A stretch of DNA of 64,000 nucleotides. It comes from Chaetorhynchus papuensis. Its lineage: Eukaryota; Chordata; Aves; Passeriformes; Rhipiduridae. The first letter of the stretch is position 1, and each line of letters opens with the position of its first letter. The notes beneath the pieces are model-generated. The model saw nothing but the letters and a program-made list of their open reading frames with translations, was not told the origin of the DNA and ran no database searches. The position numbers and the translations under genes are program-made. The stretch lies in NCBI GenBank assembly GCA_013396525.1, contig VWYX01000760.1, positions 186,001-250,000 on the forward strand. Reading direction: 5' to 3'. Shown in pieces: positions 1 to 13,674 of the stretch.

Positions 1-2021
1 GTGGAGAGAGACAGGCACTCACTACTTGTGCCATGCTGAGATAAGAGGAATGAATCACCTGTCAACATGCCAGCCTGATGCCTGATGCACGATCAGCACT
101 AATGTGTAGCTGCTGAATGAATGTAGTTTTGTAGGAGGACTCTTGTAAAGAAGGCTGTGTCTGCAGAAGTGCTCAGCAAAGTCAGCGTGCAAGTTAGCTC
201 TGGTTTTCTTTTATTCTCCATGTAACTGTTTGTTTTTTATTGGAATGACAACAACACCAAAAAGTGCAAGTAAACCTTGGCATACGTTTGCCATCAGGTG
301 ACTTAAATGTGCCCTCCTCATCTTTCATGCGTTGGCACATAAACAGAAAGAGCAGAGTAATAGGTCAGAAAGTTAACTATTAGCCAGGTTTCAAATCTTG
401 CTGATGAGTGATGGTTGGTGTTTCACTGGCCTGGCAGCTCTCTTGTGGTGTTGGTGAGGCAGGTGTTTTAAGCCAGTCATCAGTATCAGACACAGCTTTC
501 AAATAAACTCATCTATCATGAGTATTCATGTTTGGGCAGCAGTTGCCTGGCTGTGCTTAGACTGTGGCACTGAGCATGTCAAGTGTCACCTTGCACAGAC
601 AAGCTTAGGAAAGAAGTTTCCCCAGGGTTGTTAATATCCTCGTCACTGCAAGTCAACAGACATCTTCTGACAAAGTGTGGGCAGAGAGTGGGGGGAGGAA
701 AATGCACTGCATGAACTAATATAAATTCAGGCTGTGCAAAATCCCTATGGACTCCAAGGCAGAACCAGTGTTTGAGGAGGATTGCAGGTAGTCCTGTGGT
801 GATGGAGGATTAGAGGGATTCATATCTGACCAGGTATAAAGGGTTTAGCAGATCAAATGCTTGGCTTCTGTCAAACAAAAACAAAACATAAAAAGGGCTT
901 TTTATTAAGAAACTACTTAATGAAGAAGCAGAGAGAACAGAAACATTAGCATTGAACCTCTGCCCCCTCGTGAGGGGTTTTGAGCTTGTGTGTGTGTTCT
1001 TGCTTTATCTCTTCAGAACAGACATGGGTTTTCTTCAGAGAAAAACTCTGGAGATGAGCACTGACTACATTAAAATGTCATCTCACAAAGCAGGGGCTTT
1101 AAAATGGGATTTTAACAGAGTATTGCCCAAGCAGGCCATGAATAGTAAGCAGAGATATAATGCAAAAGGAGACCATCTTACTTAAATTAAATGGGTTTGA
1201 TTAGCCAACCTCTAAACACACTAGATATGGGTAGACTGAAGTTACATGTAGTATTCACAAGCTTGGTTTTCCTAATAGGTCATTTTGAGTTTTCTGCTAC
1301 AGATTCACACTTAATGTGAAGTTTTCAGAATCACTGTAGTCTGAGAAGATGAAATATTCTTGAGGGGGAAATATACAGTCTTTTAATTTAAAGGGAGGTA
1401 TGTCTTATTGGTGTTAAAACATAAAGATCAAATTATCATGGAGGTGATAAAAGTGGCATCAAGTTAAACAAACCTGGGTCTTCCATCAAACTTTCATTTA
1501 AACAATCTGTATCTCGATGAATCTCATGCATGGTACTTCTGATCAGTTTTCATGAGGTTTTTTTTGCACATAAACAGAAACCTCTGCAGTAGCTGCAAAA
1601 GCAGATATCACCTGTACTGCTTTGGCTTCCAAACTGTTGCCTGTGGAGGCACTTGTTTCTTTCTGTGCTCTCCCACAGACCCTGTGCCCTGGGTTTATTT
1701 GAAACTTTTGCACTGTAACATTCATGTTTCTAGGGATGTGGAAAATGTGAGGTTCAGGAGAAGGAAGAGAAGCACTACATTTTACAATGTAATGAGAAGC
1801 ATTGCACTTTACCGAGTGTGCCATGCTGTACAGAGGAAAATGTCCTTAGCTATCATCAGAAAGAGATTCCTTGTGTCAAATTTTTTAAGTGAAAATCCAA
1901 AACTGCACTTTGAACTTGTCTGTCCGTAGCCCTCTTGTATAGCTATTTGTCTGCTTTTCTTCTAGGTGGGTTTTTTCTTTAGGATATGTGGATTTTTTTA
2001 TTTTTTATTTTTTTATGCTGG
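1..2021. other. Noncoding unique sequence, no gene seen
   Basis: AT-rich, CpG-poor DNA with no recognisable exon or repeat family. The longest open frame (1552-1929, plus strand, 125 codons) has a Cys- and Arg-rich, low-quality translation and overlaps an open frame on the opposite strand, which argues against coding. The right end holds a T-rich tract with single A interruptions (about 1992-2015), directly before the candidate retroelement that follows. Confidence 0.6.
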
Positions 2022-2730
2022 TGTTGCCTTTTCCTGGTCTTAAAATTACAAGCCAGACACAGTTTAAGGGGAAAAAGGGTTTTTGCCTTGGTATTTATTT
2101 AAGGATCCTTAAAGGTGCACCACTTTGCCAAGGTGGAATGTGCTGAAATGCACACACATGATAGATCATGTGTACAATTTATAGACCTCGCAAATCAGCA
2201 TATCTATCAAAGATTACCCAGTGAGGACCTTAAATTAATAGCGTGATATCCCCCCATCCCGAGGAATTCTCCCCTGGATGGGCCCATCTTAGATTACAGG
2301 ATGTTCTAGGGAATACCTTGGTTTCTCAGGATAGCAGAGGGCTTTCTGGCCTCCAGCTGCGAGGCCTCCAGGATGTTTGGTCTCCTGGCTTAATGGAATA
2401 TTAGGACTATGCTAAGTTATCGAATTTAAGGAATTACAAGTATGCATGCTAAAAGCACTGAGGATATATAAAAGGGTATTGAAAATGTATATAAAAGGAA
2501 AGGCAAAAAATCATCATGGCATCACTGGAATATTTGATCTATTATCTCCTTTTCATATGAGTACTTGCATGAAATATATAGGCCTGTATCTCTAAAATGT
2601 ACCCAATCTGGGACCATTTAGGTCAGATCACAAGCAGTAAAGTTGTCCCTGGAACTGAAATCCAAATTTGGCTTCAGATTGCAAAACATCTCCAGAATGA
2701 CCCTCCCTAGAGTTTAAAACATATGCTAAT
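2022..2730. mobile_element. Candidate old LTR-type or unclassified interspersed repeat
   Basis: The block differs in texture from its flanks. A possible left edge reads TGTTGCC at 2022. A minus-strand AATAAA lies at 2094-2099 and would fit an LTR polyadenylation signal if the element runs right to left. A short inverted repeat pairs CCCATCC (2253-2259) with GGATGGG (2276-2282), and GGCCTCCAG is repeated at 2348 and 2363. Two nearly identical plus-strand TATA-like motifs, TATATAAAAG, lie at 2465-2474 and 2488-2497. Because the TATA motifs and the AATAAA point in opposite directions, I leave the strand open. No target duplication or right edge was found and no family name can be assigned. It could equally be unique sequence with chance promoter-like motifs. 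Confidence 0.3.
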
Positions 2731-5700
2731 ACATTCATATTAATTTGAATGGCAAGCCCTATTTCTGTCCTTGGGCTGAGCCTTAAACCAGTAACGTGGC
2801 TAGGGGATTATTGTTAGTTGAAGAAAAAGTATTATCTACAGTTACACAGAAGACTGAGAACTGTGAAACCTAGAGGAAAAATCTCAGTAGAAGTATCATT
2901 TTGGAACAAAAGGGGCACAGGAAGAAAAAAAGCCGTTAGCAAAATTCATGTATTCTATGCATAATGCCACATATTCTGTTGGCTTCTAAAGTCTTTCTCA
3001 TACTCCTGTTGTTCCATGGCTTTCTCCAACCCTTATGGGTGAGACGCTCTGATGTTGCCTAACTGCAGCTATCAGTTTGGATTTACTGATTTCACCAGAT
3101 GTCAGCTGAGAAGCTGGCTCACGTTACCTGTCTGAAGGTCTCTGTGGGTGACTGACTTGCATGGACTTCACAGAAGATCAGACCTGTACCTGCTGGAGAA
3201 GCTGGAAAACAGAAGTCACAGTTCTTCTTTTCCGCTGGTGCAAGCAAGACCTATCTCCACTGAATTAGACGAATTAGAAGCTCCCTGAAGCTGCAAATGA
3301 AATGAGACTCAAAAGCAGCTATTTAGTAACAACATAGATAATGGATAATTCAAAATATGACAGAGGTCAATAAAGGGTGAATTCTAATTGCACAGTCCCA
3401 TGGAAATAATAACCTTTTGTGATAAATGCTCAGAGAAAGCACAGGGAGATAAGTTGCTTGCATGTCTGCTTAGATATTAAGATTTTTTATTGAAAGTGTA
3501 AACACTGTAGATACAGTGCAGTTGGCATAACTGAAACAGCAGAGGGGACAAATCTTGTTTTAAAGAATTGGCAGTGATACAAATTGTTCAACCATCAATG
3601 TTTAGAAGCTCCTGAAATTGGCTTAAAAATGAGACTTGACAAATAATCACTGTTTTCTTACATTTGCTTTCTGAGCCATTAGATGTGGGTCACACGTTGT
3701 TTTCCCAGTTATATAATCCCTGGTCTCTAGTCCTAGTAGCTTGAAAAATACCTGTTATTGTCTGCCTGGCAATGAAACTGAGAGAGCTAACAACAGCCTA
3801 AAAGTGACACTGAGTCTTAAAAAGAGAGGATCAAATTTTGCAGTTTGTCGAACAAAACTGTTGTTCAAACCAATGGGTCTGCAACAGAGCTGATGGTTAA
3901 AAAGGGGGGAAAATATAATTTTATAGCTGGAAACTGAATCTGATGCTTAGAAGTAGAATTATAAGGGGAGATTTCAGTTAGCTTTCAGCTGCAGCCTGCC
4001 TGCAGCCCATCTAATCCAGTAGCTGCTAATTCATTAGGATAACCTCTGAGAGGATTAGTCTGCATGGGCCTGTACAATGGCCAGGAGTGGCCCTTGGTGC
4101 CGTGGTGCTGCCTGCCAAAGAAGGCAGAGTGGCTGCAGCTGGGGAGGGTTTCCAGGGCATCCCGGGTGCTGGGGCTGCCGTCTTGGCACAGAGCAGATCA
4201 GGCTTCCCTTTGTCTCCACAAGGGTTGCACGCTGCCAGCATCACTCCAGGATGAAAAGCTTGGTACTTGGCCCCCCACAGAATGTGGTAAATGGCTGGGA
4301 GGCACCTGCTCACTCCTTTTGCACCCCGGCTCCGCTCAGGATGGGTATCTCCTCTCATCCCTCTGCTCCCTCCCACATCTGACCCCTTTTTTTTTTCCCC
4401 TGTTAAATTTGATTTAATCATTCCAACATTTGTCCCAGCTTTTGGGGACTTGTGATAGGTGGGAATGAAAAGACAGCTTTCCAATTGCAGCTAATCCTGG
4501 CGCAGAACGTGGAATGGGTAATTAACTGGGAGCCGCTGGGTGAGCACTGAGAAGCCTCTTCATGCACAGACCAAGTCCCACCCGAACTGTGTGGAAAAGG
4601 CAAGGATGTGCATCTGCAACAACAATCTCTTTGCAAGTCCTGGGCTAGACATTTTGCTCCCTGGGCACGTAGGTGGATTTCTCCTGACATGATTAAAATT
4701 TGATCCAACTTCTTCAAACCTAATCTCCTTAACTGTTTGAAGCCCCTGCATTTTGCTCTCCCTGAGTCTATTCCATACTCTTTTGGATAGATGTAAGCTC
4801 ACTGCATTTCTGAACAATATTTCTGCTGCTGTGATGTGTCAGAAAGTGGCTTTTAAAGCTGAGGAAGTGGCTGACCCAAAGCCACAGGCAGCCTGAGGCT
4901 AGCACCCAGTTTGTCTCCAGCCATGTTGCTCTTCTCCCGTTCCCCTTGTACAGGATGGCAGAGGGCCCTGCAGACATGAGGCTCCTAGCATAGCTCCTGT
5001 ACCAGCATCACTTCATCCTCGTCTTCAGTGTAGCCAACTCACTGAACTAGCCACTGCTCCATCTCCTCCAAGCTGTTGTTGGCTATTTAGTGCCTTACCA
5101 AGGGTACAGAGACAGCAGCTGGCTACTGATGTCAATGGGAATAAATTTCCAAAACAGAGATGGAGGAAGATAAAAGATGTAGCGGCATTTCTTTGTCAGA
5201 GGCAGCTGACAAACTGTAAGGAGGACTGAGGTTTTGAAGGGCACTCAAATCCATGGATTGTGGTTATCTGTTGGTGATAAAAAGGGGAGCAGAGGGAACT
5301 CTGATAAACTGGCTTACATGGGCATCATGGCAGGCCAGCTGCAGGGATGAGAAGCAAATAAGTGCTGAGGGAGAAAAATGGGCAAGGAGATGCTCATGAA
5401 CCCTGAGAAGAAAGTGAGAAAGGCAGGCTTTGAAGAACAAATATACTGATGGTTTAAATCTGTCCAAGCTGAGAGGTAAAGCCCTTGCACAGACGTTAAC
5501 AGCTCTTCCAAAATTCAGTCTAGTAGGACAGAAGGGACTTTCATTTCCACGTGAAATGAGTAAGTAGCTGAGTACTCCTCTGTTTCCCATGCTTTTCTCT
5601 ATTTTGAGGCTAATACTAGTAAAGCTCAAGAGGGAAGGTTTTCAATCAAGTAATTGTTCTATTAATTGCAATGCACATTTAAGTGCCAGGGGCTGGTGTT

Positions 5701-6960
5701 AACTGCAGAGAGTTGCAAAAATTCAGTGTGCTGAGAGGAACCATACAGTGAGAGATAGATGCCTGATGAAAATGTAACTTTTCCTGTCTTCTATGGCACG
5801 GTGTAAATTAGGTATAGCAGAACAGCATTATTTCTCACAAAATATTCCTGTCAAGATATTGCTCCTTGAAAATCATCAGAGAAGGTGACAAACAGGTGCT
5901 TGTGTTGCTGGGACAGGCTGCACAGGTCCTGCTTAAGGAAAGATTACTCTGAAACCTCTGGACATGTTTGGGAATTTTCAGGTTTTTTCATCTTGTGTGG
6001 TAAAGGCATTGGGTTTTGGGGGTGGTACACTCTTGTATAAAGTCATCGGCCTTCGCAATTCACCCTGGTGAACTGGTGGGGATCTGATGTTGGGACCTGT
6101 ATGCTACAGCTGTGCCTTCAGCATAGTTCTGGCAGGAGTCCCTGGCTCTACTCAGATTCCTTCCATTCACCAATGCCCTTTTCCCCCTCTGGAAGAGGAG
6201 GTGTTTGTAGAAACAAGCTCTCTTTGCCTCCAGTCCAGCCTTTCCTTAGTTGTCAGCCCTGTGAAATCCATAAACAAAACATTGCCTGCTGATTTCAAAC
6301 CTGCTTTGTGCAGCACAGCAGCAGACACCCTTGGCGCAAGATGCTTCAGCTTCAGCTGATAATTCTGCTCCATTGATTTTTACATTTGATTTGGGGAGAA
6401 GCACTGGCTGCACTACATGTATCATCTAGCTGCCATCAAGGGCAGTGAGAACGCTGGTGCACAGCAGCAGTGGCTGATGTGCCTTGTGCTTTTATGCCAT
6501 TCTTTATTAATAATAAATTCATTTTCAATAAAGAAAATAAATCTGGTAGGGCCCTGTTAATGGGTTTTCAGTGGCCTTATAAAGCAGGGCATATGTTGCT
6601 TGAATTCCTCCCACTCCAGCCCTTTCCAGCTCTTTCCCTAAGCTATAGTAGTAATTATCTGTTTGGGGTGCCTGTGTTATTCATAACATGAATGCACTTT
6701 CAATACAGAAGAGCTCCCTCACCTCCCGGCGGGATAAACCCAGGACTGAAGTGCCTTGACCACTGTCACAAGGTTGACCATCCAAGAACAATCGATTTCT
6801 AAATGTGCTTGAACCTTGGGTGACCTGAATTATAGCAGCAAGTATTACAAGCTGGGACATCTGGTGGACAATAAAACTTTTTTTTTTATTTGTTTTTACA
6901 TGAAGCAGCTGTACTTGAGCAGATGACCAGGGGCTGTGCAATCAAAGTGTGAATAGCTGA
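2731..6960. other. Noncoding sequence with a GC-richer patch at 4040-4400
   Basis: No gene recognised. About 4040-4400 is richer in GC and open in several frames on both strands at once (up to 152 codons on the minus strand). That pattern comes from low stop-codon density in GC-rich DNA, and no translated frame resembles a known domain. The rest is mixed AT-rich sequence with short A or T runs and no recognisable transposon. Confidence 0.55.
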
Positions 6961-9900
6961 ATTAGCAAATTATATTGGGCTTCTTAAGCACTTATTTGAA
7001 TGCTGCATGCTCTTTTTAAATTTTGCTTTATTAACATCTACCAAAAACGCAGCAGTGTTGGCATTATGGTTATTAGTGACTTATTTGCTTCATTAAAATT
7101 TACAGCACGTTTTACATTCACCATCTGGGACAGCTTCTCCCATGTTTATCGTTAAAATGTAACTTAAATCCAGGCCCAATAGTCTAAAATAAAAGATTTT
7201 ATAGATAAAACTCTTTATTTGGATGCCAGTGTTACCCCTTTTTGCTAGAGTGCAAACAGAATTCTGTTTTGCTCAGTTACTGTGGTACAACTTAGTGCTA
7301 GGATACAGAAAAATATTTCTGCTTTAAATAAAAGATGTTCTTGTACATAAGGAAAAGGTTGATCGTGCTATTACTTGGAAAGCTGCAGCTTATGGAGTAT
7401 GGCTGGGGTGGGAATTAGACTACTCAGGGAAACTTCAGACTAAAGGACTTTCTGGGTCACTGACTCTAAACCCCTGATATCCCAAGTAACTACTTTGGAT
7501 AATCCCTTTCCAAAGAACTGGAGCAAGAATAAGCAGTGCAAGAGTGAATGTGGTGAGAGGCAGCACATAGGAGCACCGGCTCTGAACCTGTGCTAATGCT
7601 TCCAGATTTGTGTTGCCTTGTTCCTAATAAGTTCAAAGCATTGCCAGAGTATGTTTACACTTAATTGCACAGGCATAGCTTTTAATTCTTCCTCCCTCTT
7701 GCTGCTTTGCTTTACTGTTGAGCAGTGAGGATAAGAAACCCATTTCCTTATTTATTCAGGCTGGGAATGTGGAAAGGATGTGTGCTGAGAGGGCAAAATG
7801 AAGGAAAGGAGCATTTGATATACTTGTACTAAGAACTGGTACTAGGAGTGTCTTCCCCACTGTTTTGAGTCTGAAAAAAAATCAAATTTGAAATTCAAAA
7901 GAGTATTTTTTTTTACTACTTGGGAGCCCAAGCATTGAAAAATGCATTCACTGTCTTTCCTCCTCCCATCTCTCACCTTTTTTATTCTGCAAAGACATCT
8001 GTTCTCCACAAAATAAAAATTTGAAGTAAGAAAAAAATTAATAAAAATTGGAGTCCTTAGCAGCTCTGTGAGCACACAGGCCCCCATTGGGTCACACTGT
8101 GGGAGCTACAGACACATTTGGGTATCTCAGGATCTTATGGGTTTACATATGCTCTTGTGACTTTTCCCTCATTTCATCTGGTATTTAGATTTGTATCTCA
8201 TGTGCTGGAAGAATGACAATGGCCCGGGCATTATGGGAAGTCCACACCCTTGTGTGTTTGTGATTTCACACTGGTGCCTTATCATGAGGAATATTTGCAG
8301 ATCCTTTAGATTTAAGCGTTATCCTAGAAATGCAGTTATGTGAGTTGCCTTTTCTGCCTCTTCTGCTATGACTCTCTCTAGGCTTCAGTGTGAATTCCAC
8401 GCTGCCTCTTTTATTCTTTAAACCTGTTGTATCTAATGGATGGTTTAGGTTTTTTCATTTTTTCTGTTTTGAAAGATGATTTGCATATTTTCCACTAATT
8501 GTTTACAAGAGGAGCTGCCTAGAACTACCTTAGAAGGGAGAAAATGATGAATGCAATTCATTAATAATAATCTGATCAAAATTGCTGAAGCTTTTCTCTT
8601 TGAAGTGATTTCTTGTCTTACTACTCTTTAAAATTCTCTTACCAGTATATTGTGAATAAACAAGAATGAAGTGTGTAAAATACATATAACATTAATTGTG
8701 GTGCATAAATTTAAATGGAGATCAGGTTTCAAATGTAACTTCAACTTTTCTACCTTTTATATAGATTGAATTCAGTTGGAAAATGGATACAGAGTTTTTT
8801 TTTTGTTTTCTTCCAACTGTATATGTATTTTCATATATTTAATTCTCCAGTTATAATACTTGGTTACTTCCACTACCTGCAGATGTGTCAGAGCTATTGA
8901 TGCTTCTTTACTTCTTTGTAATTTTTATTGACTCTAAATGATTATAAATTCAATATTCTGCTTTTAAAAACTTTTCTTTTGATGAAATAAATGTCAACAC
9001 TCTTTCAGCTTCCTGGTAGATGCGCTTTGTCTCTGTTTTTCCTCTCTTTAGACTGCTAAAGGTGATTCTTAAGATCCTGAGATGAGTGGAAAGCACTACT
9101 GGTTTGGGGTTTTTTGCCATTCTTGTAATCTTTTACATGTGTTTCTTGCCTTTGTCTTGAAGGTTTCTTGGCTTCTCTCACAAATGTTCTGTTCCTGTTT
9201 AGTTCTCATGTTCCTGTTTAGTGCTCTGTTTTAAAATGCTTTTTGTTTTACCCCTTCCTTTCTCTTTTTGCCTCTACCTACCCACAGTCTTTTTTACCTG
9301 TCAGTGATTGGAATTAGAGCATGGAAAAGCCACCACCCTTGTTTTCCTATATCTGTTTTTTTACAAATGCTTTAATGCAACAGACTTGGCAAATGAAGGC
9401 TGCTTTTTTGTGTGCTGAGTTTTTTGTGAGTGGGGTTGTTTCCTCTCTCTTATGGTGTGTTAGTCTGTGTGTTAGCAGTTTATGGTTGAGCTGCTCAGGA
9501 GGTCTAAGCCCTCTCATGAATAATAAAAACAGGATGAAAAAGAGTTGTTACTACAAAATCGTCTTTAAAATCCTGATGAACATTTGAATTTTGGACATGC
9601 AAGTCCTGGATAATGGACAACAGGTGTGTGAAGATAAATGAAGGTTGGTTTGTGTGTGATGTGAAGTACTACAGATTGATAGATCAATACTTAGACTCAG
9701 TTACAGGCAGAGATGAATGTTAAATTAAATATAGGCTCCTGAGGGCTATAACATAGATGCTGCATTATGGAAATGTAGTTCTAATACACTGACCTACCTT
9801 CCGTATCCTTTAAAGCAATATTGCTAAGCATATCTGTTTTAAAGGTCTGTCTTTCCCAGGCATGGGCAACAATCCTTATGCCTCATAATCTGAGCCTCTG

Positions 9901-10841
9901 CCTTCAGTCAGCAAGAACTGAAATTTTTCTGGCTGCAGCTGAGTTATACATCATCTTATTGCACAAGGGGATGGACAGGTCCCATGTAATATCTGTTTTG
10001 AAACAGTTCTTAGAAGACTGGAAGCCATGAAAAAAGAGGGAAGAACATCCAAAAAAGGGAAGCACATAGAAAGTCCCAATCTTTAGTAAAACTTTTGCAA
10101 GTATTCTTTTTCAAAGTGAAATAGTTCCATGTGCCTGGTTCATACCTGTTTTTGTCAGTCACAGAACAAAAACCAAAGGTACTTCCCATCTAGATTATTT
10201 TAAATATGAGTTTAAAAAAAACCCAAACAAATGAAAAAAAGACAAAAAAACCCAACCACAAGAAACATAAAGACTGAAGCTCTCAGTTAACATAAACTGT
10301 CATTCCATCACTGGGATTTGGCAAATTAGATACTCGATAGAAGGAATCTGAGTTGGAGTGCAGTAAATCAAGTAAATCATCATGCAGATGCTAAGCTGGC
10401 AGGGAAAATGATCTCATCTTGATTTCTGTGTTCCTGAAATTCTTGTAATAGAGATCAGAATCAGTATACAGTGTTATCTTTTATTAATACAAAATTTACA
10501 GTCATAAAACAGTCTGGGTGAGAGACTACAGTAAAATATGAATTTTCAGTTTCATATATAAATAATCCCATCTCTTTCGATTGAACATTTAAGCAAATGT
10601 TTAAATTTCAGTGTGTGATCCCACTGATCTCCTGTTGAAAAATTATGCATATATGTTAGATATTAATTGAATAATTGGTGTTATTTGAGAAACAATTGAT
10701 TTTATCTTTTTCTTTTAGTGTTTATAATCCTATGAACTCTTTCACTGTTTGCAAGTTCTGACTTTAAATACCTGAATATGGCAGAAATATCACATATGGG
10801 CTTTACATCAGAATATATGGTGTCCAAAGGCTCTGATATCC
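6961..10841. other. Noncoding AT-rich sequence, partly enhancer-like in texture
   Basis: No gene recognised. About 7000-7210 is dense in ATTAA, TTTATT and TTATTAG words without being a simple repeat, a texture often seen in conserved noncoding DNA. The sequence alone cannot show conservation. A short imperfect duplication of TTCCTGTTTAGT lies at about 9191-9222. Open frames here are at most 88 codons. Confidence 0.5.
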
Positions 10842-10896
10842 ATCTATCTATCTATCTATCTATCTGTCTATCTATCTATCTGTCTATCTATCTATC
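10842..10896 (+). repeat. (TATC)n tetranucleotide microsatellite
   Basis: About 55 bp of the tetranucleotide ATCT/TATC, interrupted twice by a single A-to-G change that turns TATC into TGTC. The interruptions split the array into shorter pure blocks, which usually lowers slippage. It is a plausible polymorphic marker, with no gene function implied. Confidence 0.95.
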
Positions 10897-13674
10897 CTCA
10901 TGCATGACTGTTTTCTTTGTCAAGGTAATCCACCTTCTCTCTTAAGTAATATATGTAATCTTTTCACTCATAACTCACTTTTCAGTGAAAACTTTCAATT
11001 TTTTGGGATATAAAGCATACAGAGGTATGAAATTGAGGGGGAATAAGCATTTTATAATTCTTTAATCCCACTTTAGAATTACAGAAAGCACCGACTGATA
11101 TATCTTGCTCTTCTTCAAACAGTGTAATATCTACCTGTTGTGTCCCAAAACCCTTAAATTCCATCTTCACATGAGCACTAATTTTCAGGACAGGGGAGAA
11201 GCAGGAAGGAATGGCCATATGGAAGAAAATCAGGTTAGACTGGACCCCTTCTCCTCTAGGTTTGGTGTAGAATAGGAGCCAGAAGATTTCAAGTTGATCT
11301 TGGACAAATAATTTTCTTTCTCATCGCTTCTCTTGTCTTTCACTTCTTTGTGCTTCCTTTATTTGCGCTGCGATTTCTTTGGTGAAGAGATATTTTATTA
11401 ATTTCAGAATGACTTATGCACTGAGGCAAAGTTTGTCCTGTCTCACAGGGGACTGCTGAGTGTGCTGTTCTCCTCCTTCATAAACATGAAAAGTAAATGC
11501 ATCTTATTCCTGCCATAACCTTGTGGTGCACTCCTTCAGCTGTGACTGTTTTATTACCTTTGAAAGCTCCAATGTGTTTCTTTTTAATACACATTTTAAG
11601 AAGTCTCTTCAGCTGATGCATTAGTTTATAGTTGTTATTAGTTTAAGTAAATTTATTATTAGTTTATTTTCTTTTCTGGATGTTCCAGAACTGTTCTGAT
11701 ATTGAACAGGTTAAGAAAGAAGTTATGAGCATCTACTAAATCTACATACTGAAGAATTGTAAAGAAGCTCATATATTTTACACAAGAAAAACACTGAATC
11801 CCCAATACCTTGGAAATCTTATTTGTTTAGAAAGCATCAACTGTTTTTAGTGATATTCAGAATTGAAATAAGAAAGCACCAAGACACAGAGGCTCTTGTG
11901 ATTGTATCAAAGAAAGCCTCAAGAGAAAGGCTGTTCAGAAGTTTGGAGGACTCCAGAAAACAGCAGCTTGCTCAGGGTATCAGGTGAAATTCCAGTTCAA
12001 GCCAAGTCTATGAGAATTTTGTGACAAAGAGGCAACTAAAAATCACTGTCACCCTTATCCAGGTTTTTTCTTGAAGAAGTATTGGACTTACCAACAGAAT
12101 GTGTAGTCTGGTGCATAGAGAAAACATATTTACCTATTAGATAGCCACATTTGTCTCTGTCCTCTCCTCATTGCACCACAGGTAACTATTTTCCTGTTAC
12201 GTTTTTTTCCCCTTTCTTTCCCCCATTTTTGTGTTGCTGTAGGGTCTTTAAAATTGGATGGGGGAAAATAAATTGTGAGGTTCTTTGCCATTATTGTAAA
12301 ATGAAATCTTGGAGAGCTTTATGGGGACTACCTATAAAGAGGGAGTCCATAAAGGAGCTGTTAATGAGACTTTATTAACCTCAGACTATAGAGCATGAAA
12401 TATTATGGTATAAATAAATGTGGTGCCAGCGCCAAGCTGCCTAATAAATGGCATGACAGGGGGGGATCATGTGCCTAGGGAGTTGTGACATAGAGCATTT
12501 CCCCTCTAAGTCACTATTTTAAATTCACCATGGGTTGGCAGTGACTGAAGGCCATTATTATCCAATGACTCTTAAATAGGCTATGTGAAATAAATTGGAG
12601 GTCTTGGTTCATTTCCTTAGGGAAAGAGGTCTATGCTCCAGGTTACAGTAATTGTCATCTAAGTTCAAGGCTCAGCACAGGAACTGCACTTGGAAAGGAT
12701 GTGGCCAAGGAATCAGTTTTTTGCCTCGTGCCTTGTCCCCTTCCTCAGGACTCCACAGCATTGCCATGCTTGGGTGTGAGAGTTAACACTGAGGATTCTT
12801 GCTATTCTTTGGATAAGCAAAAAGCTTTGTTTCAGACCATTACCAATAATATCCTCTAAGGGCTTCTTTCTGTACCCTGATCTGATAAATTAATGCTATA
12901 TTTAATAGTACTCTTGGTACAAATAAATGAGATAACTTATGGAAATATGTATAGCTATGGTGACTATAATGAAAAATGAAGTCCTTTGTAATTACTAAAT
13001 TCATTTAAAAGGAATAATGATTTATTATAAAGTCTTGCTTGGCAGTAAGGAAGAAGATAGGCAGTTTGTAACTCTATTTCTAACTTTTAAGTGGATTCTC
13101 ATCATCTAGTCTAATTAAATGGCATGCTATTAGTTTTTAATAACCTGGGAAAATGAAATTACAATTGTATAAACCATTGACTAATGATTTCTTCTGCAAC
13201 CCCAAGAGAATTAAATATATAAACCTATAAGAAAATGAGTTTAAATTTAAAAAGGAAGCAAACAGCAAGGTAAACTCATGAATGGACTCTATTCATGAAA
13301 TTAGAAGTAAAATGAAAATATTAGAAAGAAAAGGCAATGTACTCTCTCCAAACTTGGTGATTTCTTTTCACTTATGCTCACCTTTGTAATTTCTTTTCTT
13401 TTTATAAATTTTGAAGTAGTCTATTGGCAAATGGAAGAATAAGGAGGAGTGGATTTGCTAACATTGTCCTCGTGAAGCAAAGTAAACAGAAGCAGGTTTA
13501 AAACTGATAGTTTGAAACGTCATTGAGTATGTAGTTTTAAAAAAAGAAATTTAAAATTTTGCTCTAAATTTGCCCTTGGAGCTGAGCTTTTCTTTTTTTT
13601 TTTCTTTTTTACAGGGAGTAAAGTTTCATTAAAAGTATCAAGTAGCAGAAATTTGTGGATCACTTATACCATCA
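10897..13674. other. Noncoding sequence with a conserved-element-like block
   Basis: No gene recognised. About 12270-12640 is non-repetitive, rich in ATTA and TAAATAA words, and contains a compact segment near 12420-12460 with the palindromic-looking word CAGCGCCAAGCTG and a run of seven G. This fits a regulatory noncoding element, but no factor site is assigned. The remainder is AT-rich unique sequence ending in T-runs (13591-13611) shortly before the purine repeat. Confidence 0.5.

Noticed and set aside
1552..1929. 125-codon plus-strand frame
   Set aside because: Opposite-strand frame overlaps it and composition is not protein-like.
2022..3120. Target duplication for the candidate element at 2022
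   Set aside because: Only a partial GCTGG/GCTGA resemblance could be found, which is not better than chance.
4026..4484. 152-codon minus-strand frame and overlapping plus-strand frames
   Set aside because: GC-rich patch with few stops on both strands. No frame resembles a known protein.
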